A program made the position numbers and the translations under genes. The notes under the pieces are model-generated. The model had not been told where the DNA came from. It searched no databases and saw nothing but the letters and a program-made list of their open reading frames with translations. DNA of 64,000 bases from Poriferisocius sp965200775 (GTDB lineage Bacteria > Actinomycetota > Acidimicrobiia > Acidimicrobiales > Bin134): assembly GCA_965200775.1 (NCBI GenBank), contig OZ241383.1, forward strand, positions 124,001-188,000. The letters run 5' to 3'. Of this stretch, positions 51,154 through 58,400 are shown in pieces. How positions within the stretch are numbered: the stretch's first letter is position 1; every line of letters starts with the position of its first letter.

Positions 51154-52158
51154 TCACGGCCGGCCGGCCAGCATCTCGTCTATTTCGTCGGGGGTGGGCA
51201 TAGCGTCGGAACAGGCCAGGCGACCGGCCACAATAGCGCCGGCCGCGTTGGCCCGGGTGACGATTGCCGCCGGGTCGAGGCCGGCCAGCAGCCCGTCGGC
51301 CAGCGACCCGCCGAAAGCGTCACCCGCTCCGAGACCGCAAACCACCTCGACCGGGATGGGCGGCACCTCGGTTCGGCTCTGCTCGGTGGCCACCAGAACC
51401 CCGTCGGCCCCCTGCTTCACGACGGCCAGCGACACCCCCCGTTCCAGCAGCCGGTCGGCAGCGGTGTGGGGGTCGGAGGTGCCGACGGCGATATCGCACT
51501 CGGTGCGGTTGCCCACCGCCACCGTTGCCCAGTCCACGGCCTGGCCCACATGGGCGCGGGCCTCCTCGAGGGATGCCCAGAAGCTGGGTCGGTAGTCGAG
51601 GTCGAGCACGGTGTGTGGACGGCGGCCGCGCCGGTGCAGCACCTCCATCACGGTGGAGCGGGACGGCTCCTGGGCAAAGCGGGACCCGGTAACCCACAGC
51701 ACGGGAACGGTGGCCGCGATGTCGGGTATGTCGCCGGGCAGCAGGTTCATCTCCGGGCCCCGGGGCTCGCGGTAGAACAACAGCGGCGGGTCGGTGGGAG
51801 GATCGAGGGCGCAGAACGCCAGAGCGGTGCGCAGCTCGGGGTCGGTGGAAACGTAGCGGTTGTCCACCCCGAACCCGTCGGAAAGGTGGGTGCGGATGTA
51901 CTGGCCGAAGCCGTCGTCACCCACCCGAGTGACCACAGCGGCCCGCCGGCCGAGCCGGGCACAGGCCACAGCCACGTTGGTGGGGGAACCTCCGATCGAC
52001 TTGGCGAACGACTCCACCTGGCTGAGCGGGACACCGCTTTGCTGTGGGTAGAGATCGACGCTTACCCGCCCGATGGTGAGCACCTCGATCTCGGTTGGGT
52101 CCGACTCGGTTGGGTCCGACCCACCAGGGCTGGAGATGTCGGTTCGAGTCTGCGGCAC
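51154..52158 (-). CDS. iolC: 5-dehydro-2-deoxygluconokinase IolC (PfkB family)
   Basis: 334 residues. TIGRVSVDLYPQQSGVPL is the IolC-typical start, FAKSIGGSPTNVAVACARLG the substrate-binding segment, DLDYRPSFW and the PfkB signature CGLGAGDAFGGSLADGLL with the catalytic Asp. Phosphorylates 2-deoxy-5-keto-gluconate. No aldolase domain is fused, unlike some homologues, so the LacD-like gene at the operon end may do that step. The N-terminus contains a 15-base in-frame duplication. Confidence 0.92.
   Translation of the reverse strand: MPQTRTDISSPGGSDPTESDPTEIEVLTIGRVSVDLYPQQSGVPLSQVESFAKSIGGSPTNVAVACARLGRRAAVVTRVGDDGFGQYIRTHLSDGFGVDNRYVSTDPELRTALAFCALDPPTDPPLLFYREPRGPEMNLLPGDIPDIAATVPVLWVTGSRFAQEPSRSTVMEVLHRRGRRPHTVLDLDYRPSFWASLEEARAHVGQAVDWATVAVGNRTECDIAVGTSDPHTAADRLLERGVSLAVVKQGADGVLVATEQSRTEVPPIPVEVVCGLGAGDAFGGSLADGLLAGLDPAAIVTRANAAGAIVAGRLACSDAMPTPDEIDEMLAGRP
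52091..52120 (-). repeat. 15-base tandem duplication in the iolC N-terminus
   Basis: tcggttgggtccgac occurs twice in tandem and encodes SDPTE-SDPTE ahead of the IolC core. Another start-proximal tandem duplication in this window, here in frame and inside the gene. Confidence 0.8.
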
Positions 52159-52196
52159 GCAGAGATTTTAGAGGCGCTAGGTGGTCCTTGGTGAGC

Positions 52197-52976
52197 TTAC
52201 GCCCCCGCTTGGGCCAGCTCGTGCTGGAGGGCCTCCAGTTCGGCGCCACCTGCCATGAGCTGGGTCAGCTCGGCCTGCGACAGCTCTTCCTTGGCCCAGT
52301 TGCCCATCGACTGACCCCGGTTCAGGATCACGAAGCGGTCACCCACCGGGTAGGCGTGGTTGGGGTTGTGGGTGATGAAGATCACGGCCAACCCCTGGTC
52401 GCGGGCCTCGACGATGCGCCGCAGCACCACCCCCGACTGCTTCACTCCCAGCGCCGAGGTTGGCTCGTCGAGTATCAGAACCCGGGCCCCGAAGTAGCTG
52501 GCCCGGGCGATGGCCACCGACTGCCGCTCACCACCGGAGAGGGTGCCGACGGTCTGGTCGATGTCGCGGATGTCGATGCCCATCTTGCCCATCTCCTCCT
52601 TGGCGATGCGCTTGGCCCCCTCGATGTCGATCTGGCGGAAGGGCCAGATGCCGGTTTTGGGCTCCGACCCGAGGAAGAAGTTCCGCCACACCGACATGAG
52701 CGGCACCATGGCCAGGTCCTGGTACACGGTGGCAATGCCCCGGGCCAGCGCCTCGCGGGGCGAGTTGAAGCGCACCTCCTCGCCCTCCATGAGCAGCTTG
52801 CCCTCATCGTGCTGATGCACACCGGCGAGGATCTTGATGAAGGTGGACTTGCCCGCCCCGTTGTCGCCCAGCACGCAGGTGACCTCGCCGGGATTCACCG
52901 TTGTTGTCACGCCGGTGAGGGCGATGATGTTCCCGTAGAACTTCGAGATGTTGTGGAGTTCGAGGAAGTCGGCCAT
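52197..52976 (-). CDS. Sugar ABC transporter ATP-binding protein
   Basis: 259 residues, single nucleotide-binding domain. Walker A LGDNGAGKSTFIKIL, signature TLSGGERQSVAIARA, Walker B VLILDEPTSALG and the switch His in FITHNP. Single-domain ATPases of this kind pair with RbsC-like permeases. Located between the permease and iolC, it energises inositol or related polyol uptake. Confidence 0.9.
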   Translation of the reverse strand: MADFLELHNISKFYGNIIALTGVTTTVNPGEVTCVLGDNGAGKSTFIKILAGVHQHDEGKLLMEGEEVRFNSPREALARGIATVYQDLAMVPLMSVWRNFFLGSEPKTGIWPFRQIDIEGAKRIAKEEMGKMGIDIRDIDQTVGTLSGGERQSVAIARASYFGARVLILDEPTSALGVKQSGVVLRRIVEARDQGLAVIFITHNPNHAYPVGDRFVILNRGQSMGNWAKEELSQAELTQLMAGGAELEALQHELAQAGA

Positions 52977-53040
52977 CAGACGGTCTCCTTGGTGATGGTT
53001 TGCCGTTGGGTCTTCGGTTCTCGGTTCGTTGTGGCGGCGG

Positions 53041-55287
53041 TCATCGGACCTTCTCCGCCTGGCTGCGTACGTAGTTGTTCACCAGCACCGACACCAGCAG
53101 CAGGGTGCCCAAAACCAGGAACCTCCAGTCGCTGTTCCAGGTGGCGAAGCCGATGCCTTGGGTAATCATGCCCCAGATCACCGCGCCGATGGCCGCCCCT
53201 ATAGCCGATCCGTAGCCGCCGGTGAGCAGGCACCCGCCGACCACCGCCACGATGATGTAGCGGAACTCGTTGCCGTCGCCCACGTTGGCCTGCACCGAGT
53301 TGAGCCGGAAGGCGATCACCATGCCGGTGACCCACGCCGACGCCGACACCAGCATGAACAGCGTTGTCTTGGTACGGGCCGCGGGCACACCCACCGAGCG
53401 GGAGGCGTCCTTGTTGCCTCCCACGGCAAAGATCCAGTTGCCGAACTGGGTGCGGGCCAGCACCCATGCCCCGAGCACGGCGAAGGCCAGAAACAGCATG
53501 ACCCCCACACCGAATCGGGTCTGGGCCCGGGTGGCGGCCAGCTCGTCGCTGGTGATGAACAGCAGCCGGGCGGCCAGCCCCAACGCCACCGAGCCGAGGC
53601 CCACCGACACCAGGGAGCGTCCCACGCTCTCATCCGAGGTGAACAGGGTTCGGCCCAGCGTGCCGAGGGCGAATATGGCGAAGGCGGCGATGCCGCCCTT
53701 TGCCGCCCCGGTGATGATGCTGTAGAGGATGCCGTCGCCGTCAACCAGCTCGATGATGGCGAATACCAACCCGGCCCCTATCCCCACCAGAGTGGCGATG
53801 CGGCTGATCTGGGCCCCCAGGGAAGCGGCTGAGCCGGCCGACATGGGCGGCGGAGCCGAGGTTCGCCTAGCGGAGAGGTACTGAGCCACGGCGGCAGCAG
53901 CCAACAGAAGGGCAATCAGCAAAAGGGCGGTGAACAGCTCAACCCGGAGCTTGCGAGAGGCCGCCTCGGATTGAATGAAGAAGGCCAAGGCCGCAATGCC
54001 CGCCGATGTGAGCAGGGAGAGCACCACCGCCAGGTTCCGCGCCCTCGCCGCGATGGTGAGCAGCACCACCCCGGCCAGAGCCAAGCCCCCGAACAGGATG
54101 GCCCGAGCCCCCTGTACGGTAATCATGTAGCTGACCGCGGGGATCAGGGCGATGAGCGCACCGATCGCCGGATACCCCACGCTCACCCTCCCTAGGGCGG
54201 CCAGTACCGCCAACACCCCGGTGGCACCTATACCGATGGCCAGAACAGTCCGGCCCGGGGTGCCGCTCAGGAAGTCGAGTTGGTCGGAGCTGTTGGAGTC
54301 CATCACCGCGGCGATGAGGATGGCGCCGACAATGGCCACGATTCCCCCAATCAGGAACCGAACCTGGTTCTGGCCGAGCTGCATCCGCATTGCCCGGTGT
54401 TCGGAGGGCACGTAGCGGGCCAGGCACCAGCCGGCCACTGCAACCAGCACCCCCGCCCCGGTGATGATCCCGAAAATCGAGTTGGAGCTGGTGCTGTCCT
54501 GTTGCAGCAGCAGGATGAAACCGATGGCCCCGGCTGCTGCACCGATGGCCGAGATGAGATAACCACCGGTGTTGGGTTGTTCCCTGCGGGCGTAGGCCAG
54601 TTCCATGGTTCCGAGAATCAGCACCACAGCGCCGATGATGAGCATTCCGCTCCAGGCCCAGTCCCGGTTGTCCCACACGTGGCCGTTGCGTACCCATTGC
54701 GCCCCGAAGATGTTGTCCCAGAACTCGTAGCCCCCGGACCGGTCGAGGCCCTCCACGATCACCTTGTTGGTGAACAGCTTTGCGAACCCGAGCTTGGCCC
54801 CTATGAGTATGAAGAAGGTGCCGAGGGTGACGATGAAGCTGGGCAGCGAGGTTTTCTCCACCAGGGTGCCGTTGAACCACCCGATGGCCAGTGCAAACGC
54901 CAGCGACAACGGCACCGCGAGGTGGAGGCTGAGCCCGGCCCCGCCCAGTTCGGCGGTGTCGCTGCTCAGCAGGATCACGATCACCGCGGTGGCCCCGGTC
55001 ATCGATCCCGACGAGAGGTCGAACTCACCCCCGATCATCAACAGCGCCACCGGGACTGCCATCAGCCCGAGGGTGGCTGCCACATCCAGATAGTTGGCGG
55101 TGCCTCCTACTGTGCCGAACGCCTCGGAAACCATCCAGAACAAGAGCCAAACCCCGACGGCGCCGATCAGAGCGCCGATCTCCGGCCGGGTGAGTAGCTG
55201 CTGTACCGGACCTCGGTGGGCTAATCGCTCATCACCGGCGGTTGATGCGGTGGCTGCAGTCTCTGTCGTTGTGGTCGTTTCAGCCAT
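53041..55287 (-). CDS. Sugar ABC transporter permease with a large central membrane insertion
   Basis: 748 residues, about twice the usual RbsC-type length. The N-terminal half (to about residue 270) has VALLMIGGEFDLSSGSMTGA and SLPSFIVTLGTFFIL; the C-terminal part (from about 575) has RTQFGNWIFAVGGNKDASRSVGV and VVGGCLLTGGYGSAIGAAIGA. Between them are about 300 residues with roughly ten extra hydrophobic helices that are not part of the normal fold. The start at ATG 55287 has a strong gagagggggg site. Partner of the adjacent ATPase and binding protein. Confidence 0.88.
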   Translation of the reverse strand: MAETTTTTETAATASTAGDERLAHRGPVQQLLTRPEIGALIGAVGVWLLFWMVSEAFGTVGGTANYLDVAATLGLMAVPVALLMIGGEFDLSSGSMTGATAVIVILLSSDTAELGGAGLSLHLAVPLSLAFALAIGWFNGTLVEKTSLPSFIVTLGTFFILIGAKLGFAKLFTNKVIVEGLDRSGGYEFWDNIFGAQWVRNGHVWDNRDWAWSGMLIIGAVVLILGTMELAYARREQPNTGGYLISAIGAAAGAIGFILLLQQDSTSSNSIFGIITGAGVLVAVAGWCLARYVPSEHRAMRMQLGQNQVRFLIGGIVAIVGAILIAAVMDSNSSDQLDFLSGTPGRTVLAIGIGATGVLAVLAALGRVSVGYPAIGALIALIPAVSYMITVQGARAILFGGLALAGVVLLTIAARARNLAVVLSLLTSAGIAALAFFIQSEAASRKLRVELFTALLLIALLLAAAAVAQYLSARRTSAPPPMSAGSAASLGAQISRIATLVGIGAGLVFAIIELVDGDGILYSIITGAAKGGIAAFAIFALGTLGRTLFTSDESVGRSLVSVGLGSVALGLAARLLFITSDELAATRAQTRFGVGVMLFLAFAVLGAWVLARTQFGNWIFAVGGNKDASRSVGVPAARTKTTLFMLVSASAWVTGMVIAFRLNSVQANVGDGNEFRYIIVAVVGGCLLTGGYGSAIGAAIGAVIWGMITQGIGFATWNSDWRFLVLGTLLLVSVLVNNYVRSQAEKVR

Positions 55288-55465
55288 GAGAGCCCCCCTC
55301 TCTGCCTGATGATACTGTGTTGGTTGGGCGTTGCGTGTTTGGTGGTGTCCTTCGGATGCTGTTTCTTCGTCTAACTGTAAGTCCAAACTTTAGACCAAGA
55401 GGCTGGGCCGGGTGGGAGAACCTGGCTTGGATTGTGATCGCAACGTGAGCTGCCCGGTCATGCGA

Positions 55466-55498
55466 GGGGCGCTGCCCGAGGATCTCGAGCAGCGCCCC
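55466..55498 (-). terminator. Stable hairpin between the binding-protein and permease genes
   Basis: Arms ggggcgctgc (55466-55475) and gcagcgcccc (55489-55498) pair perfectly; the loop can pair further as cgag/ctcg. No U-run follows on the minus strand, so it is more likely an mRNA-stabilising or attenuating hairpin that raises the binding protein over the permease. The rest of 55288-55583 holds no gene. Confidence 0.65.
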
Positions 55499-55583
55499 TT
55501 CACATTTCTTAGACAGCGCGTTCAGCGCTGTTGATCCGAATCCAGCCAGCGTTCTTTCGGCCGGCCTTGTATCGGCTCCTGGC

Positions 55584-56621
55584 CTAGCGGGTTCCCTGGG
55601 AAACCAGTGCCTTGACCACCGAAGCGTTGGCGGTGTCGACGAAGCCCGGACCGGTGAGGATGGGCAGGCCGCCGCCCGCGGTGTTCTGGTTGGTGGCTTG
55701 CAGGTGCATGAGGATCACCGGCAGGTAACCCTGGAGGTACTGCTGCTGGTCAACGGTGAACGCCACGTCGCCCGACTCGATGAGGTCGATGAGGTCGCTG
55801 GAGAGGTCGAATCCGCCGATGATCAGATCGCGGCCTGCCTGCTCCCCGGCTTCCAGAGCCCGAAGCGGCAGGTTGGGACCGACGCCGAGCACGCCGTCGA
55901 TGGACGGATCGCCCTGGAGCAGGGCGGCGATACCGTTCTGCTGCTCGTCGGGGTTGGCGTCCAGTCCGACGAATTCGGAGGTCACCTGACCGTTGAAGGT
56001 TTCGGCCAAGCCGTTGCAGCGCTCTTCGAGGGCCACGTTTGACTGCTCCTGGCGGGCGCAGAGCACGTGTGTGGCACCCAAGTCGTTGAACCGCTTGCCG
56101 GCACCGTTACCGGCCACGGTCTCGGTCTGGCCCACGTGGGTGACCGCGCCTAGGTCTTCGTAGTTGTTCACCCCGGAGTTGAGCGTGTACAGCGGGATTC
56201 CGGCGTCGACAACGGCACGGGCAGCAGCCTCAACGCCGGCCGGGTCGGCCAGCGAGATGGCAACACCATCGGAGCCGGCAGCGATGGCCGCTTCGATCTG
56301 CTGCGACTGAGCCAGAGCGTCGTTGTTGGAGCCGAAGTACACCACTTCGCAACCGATGGCTGCGGCAGCGTCCTCCACCGCCACCTCGACCACTGACCAG
56401 AAGGTGCCGGCATCACCATGGGTGATGACGTGGTAGGTCTTGTCGCAGCCCTGGGTGGGCTGGACTTCGACTACCTCGGTCGGCTCTTCCGTGGCAGGGG
56501 CCGCGGCCTCTGTCGGTTCGCTGGTGGCCGGTTCGCTGCTGCTGTCGTCGTCGTTGCCGCAAGCGGCCGCAACGAGTGTCAACGCCAGAAGCAGGGCAAA
56601 CAGCTTCCATAGCTTGTTCAT
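55584..56621 (-). CDS. Sugar ABC transporter substrate-binding lipoprotein (inositol importer candidate)
   Basis: 345 residues. Lipobox LVAAAC, an acidic Ser/Thr/Glu linker, then a periplasmic-binding-protein-1 fold: HGDAGTFWSVVEVAVEDAAAAIG, SQQIEAAIAAGSDGVAISLADP, PLYTLNSG, DGVLGVGPNLPLRALEAGEQAG and IGGFDLSSDLIDLIESGDVAFTVDQQ. Second gene of the operon after iolE. Ligand inferred as inositol or a derivative from context. Confidence 0.88.
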   Translation of the reverse strand: MNKLWKLFALLLALTLVAAACGNDDDSSSEPATSEPTEAAAPATEEPTEVVEVQPTQGCDKTYHVITHGDAGTFWSVVEVAVEDAAAAIGCEVVYFGSNNDALAQSQQIEAAIAAGSDGVAISLADPAGVEAAARAVVDAGIPLYTLNSGVNNYEDLGAVTHVGQTETVAGNGAGKRFNDLGATHVLCARQEQSNVALEERCNGLAETFNGQVTSEFVGLDANPDEQQNGIAALLQGDPSIDGVLGVGPNLPLRALEAGEQAGRDLIIGGFDLSSDLIDLIESGDVAFTVDQQQYLQGYLPVILMHLQATNQNTAGGGLPILTGPGFVDTANASVVKALVSQGTR

Positions 56622-56635
56622 AGTTATTTTCCCTC

Positions 56636-57556
56636 TCAGTGTTGGTTGGTTTGTGAGGCTCCGGCACCCGCGAGGACGGGTTCCAGACTTTGCAGGAAGT
56701 CGATGCTCCGACCGGCGTCGTGCCTCAGCCGAGCGATCGCGGCGGGGTCGCCCTCCGCAATGGCGGCATCCTGCTCCAGGACGTACCAGAGGTCACGCCC
56801 CGATCTTTCCAGGGTGTCGACGATCTCGGTGATCGGCATTCCACCCTGTCCCAAGGGCGGGAACAGTCCCTGCTGTACGCCCTCCATGAGCGACAGCTTT
56901 CCCGCCACGACCTGGGCTGCGATTCCCAGGTCTGCGTCCTTCAGATGTACCAGCGCGATGCGGTCGAGATGGCGCTGGGTCATCTCGATCACGTCGCCGC
57001 CGCCGAGGAGGAGATGAGCGGTGTCCAGCACCAGCGCGGTATCGCTGATCTCCAGGATGTGCTCGGTTTCCGCTGCGGTTTCCAACAGGCATCCGAAGTG
57101 GGGATGAAGGGCCTGAATCAGCCCGTGTTCATGGGCGATTCGATTCACTTCGGCCAGCGTGGCTGCCACGTTGGACCATTCGCTGCCGGCCAGAGGTTCC
57201 TGCCGCCAGTTCTGGGGATGGCTGACCGCACAGCTCACGAAAAAGCGTCCGCCTGCTCCTGCGATAAGGGCGGCAGCATGGGACGCCGCCTTGAGGGTTG
57301 CCTTGGTCCGGGAGGGGTCGTGCAGCACCAGGGGGACGAAACCGCCCAGCAGCGACAAGCGGTGTCGGTCGAGTGTGGAGCGCAGCTTGGTGGGTTCGGT
57401 GGGCAGGTACCCGAACGACCCCAGCTCGGTGTGGGTAAAACCGGCATTGGCCATTTCAGCCAGCACGGTTTCGACCGGAAGCTGGTATCCCCATCCGGGC
57501 ATCTCACAAACGCCCCAACTGATGGGCGCGGTCGCGGTTCGCTCAACCAGTTTCAT
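56636..57556 (-). CDS. iolE: Inosose dehydratase IolE-like TIM-barrel protein
   Basis: 306 residues. PISWGVCEMPGWGYQLPVETVL is the IolE/IolI signature; LGSFGYLPTEP, ALHPHFGCLLETAAETEHIL and LVLDTAHLLLGGGDV carry the metal ligands of the xylose-isomerase-like fold, and IALVHLKDADLG follows. Dehydrates scyllo-inosose to the trihydroxycyclohexanedione used by IolD. First gene of the inositol operon; an isomerase of the IolI type cannot be excluded. Confidence 0.85.
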   Translation of the reverse strand: MKLVERTATAPISWGVCEMPGWGYQLPVETVLAEMANAGFTHTELGSFGYLPTEPTKLRSTLDRHRLSLLGGFVPLVLHDPSRTKATLKAASHAAALIAGAGGRFFVSCAVSHPQNWRQEPLAGSEWSNVAATLAEVNRIAHEHGLIQALHPHFGCLLETAAETEHILEISDTALVLDTAHLLLGGGDVIEMTQRHLDRIALVHLKDADLGIAAQVVAGKLSLMEGVQQGLFPPLGQGGMPITEIVDTLERSGRDLWYVLEQDAAIAEGDPAAIARLRHDAGRSIDFLQSLEPVLAGAGASQTNQH

Positions 57557-57627
57557 TTTCGTGGCGCAGCCCCCTCTTTTCTTTGCCTCTCAAGCCGGAC
57601 CACCCAGCCCGGCTATGCCCGAGAAAG

Positions 57628-57655
57628 ATTAGACGGTTGAACCCAATGGTGTAAA
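57628..57655 (-). promoter_or_regulatory. Predicted promoter of the inositol operon
   Basis: On the minus strand -35 TTTACA (57650-57655) and -10 TCTAAT (57628-57633) are separated by 16 bases, leaving a leader of about 65 bases before iolE. The spacer includes ggtt...aacc symmetry that could be an operator for a LacI- or GntR-type repressor; no regulator gene is nearby. Confidence 0.5.
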
Positions 57656-57728
57656 CCGAAGCGGACGGGAGGCGTTAAAGCCCCGTCCACCTGCGGAAAT
57701 GAGTGCTGAACCCAAGGGAATCAATGGT

Positions 57729-58370
57729 TCACCGGGAGGCGATTAGTCGGTCGAGTTCGCCCAGGGCGGGCGTTACGTCGTCTCCCACGAGGATGGCGTG
57801 CATTCCCAGATCCCGAGCGCCGACCACGTTGGGCTCGAAATCGTCGAGAAAAACGCTGGTTTCGGGGCGGGAGACCTCCAGGCGCTCAAGGGCCAGCCGG
57901 TAAATCCTCGGATCGGGTTTGCGTATGCCCACTGCGCTGGAGTCGATGACCGACTCGAACAGTTCGTCCACCGGTATGAGGCGGCGCCACGAGTCACCGA
58001 ACTCCTTGGCGTTGTTGGTTATGATGGCCTGGCGGATTCCGGCCTCGTTGAGCTCCTGCACCTTGGCCACCACCTGCTCTCGCTGATGCTCGCTGGTTGT
58101 GCCGGTCATCGCACCGAAGAACCCCTCGGTGGTGAAACCCTCGATGCCGTCGGCCCGGCAGGATGCCACCGCCGCTTCCAGGGCCTCCTCCAGGGTGCCC
58201 TCGCCCCGTTCCAGTCGGTGCCAGGGGTGGTCGCCGTCGGCCTCGTATCGCCCGAAGATGTGTTCCAGGAGGCGCTCGTTTGTGGTTCCCAGCGAGCGTG
58301 CGTAGTCGTCGAGGTGAAACGGCGACCCGGTGAACACCCCGCCGAAGTCCCAGAACACTGCTTCGATCAT
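57729..58370 (-). CDS. HAD-superfamily hydrolase
   Basis: 213 residues. Motif I FWDFGGVFTGSP (DxG instead of DxD, as in epoxide-hydrolase-like and related subgroup IA proteins), motif II AIITNNAKE, motif III Lys in GIRKPDPRIY and motif IV VFLDDFEPNVVGA. Likely a small-molecule phosphatase. Good ribosome binding site. Between ligA and the inositol promoter, same strand as both. Confidence 0.82.
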   Translation of the reverse strand: MIEAVFWDFGGVFTGSPFHLDDYARSLGTTNERLLEHIFGRYEADGDHPWHRLERGEGTLEEALEAAVASCRADGIEGFTTEGFFGAMTGTTSEHQREQVVAKVQELNEAGIRQAIITNNAKEFGDSWRRLIPVDELFESVIDSSAVGIRKPDPRIYRLALERLEVSRPETSVFLDDFEPNVVGARDLGMHAILVGDDVTPALGELDRLIASR

Positions 58371-58400
58371 GTGGCTCCTTCGGTCATGGAGTTACTTCGT

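Noticed and set aside
55466..55498. A rho-independent terminator ending the operon after the binding-protein gene
   Set aside because: The stem lacks a U-run on the minus strand and the operon clearly continues in function; kept as a stabilising or attenuating hairpin instead.
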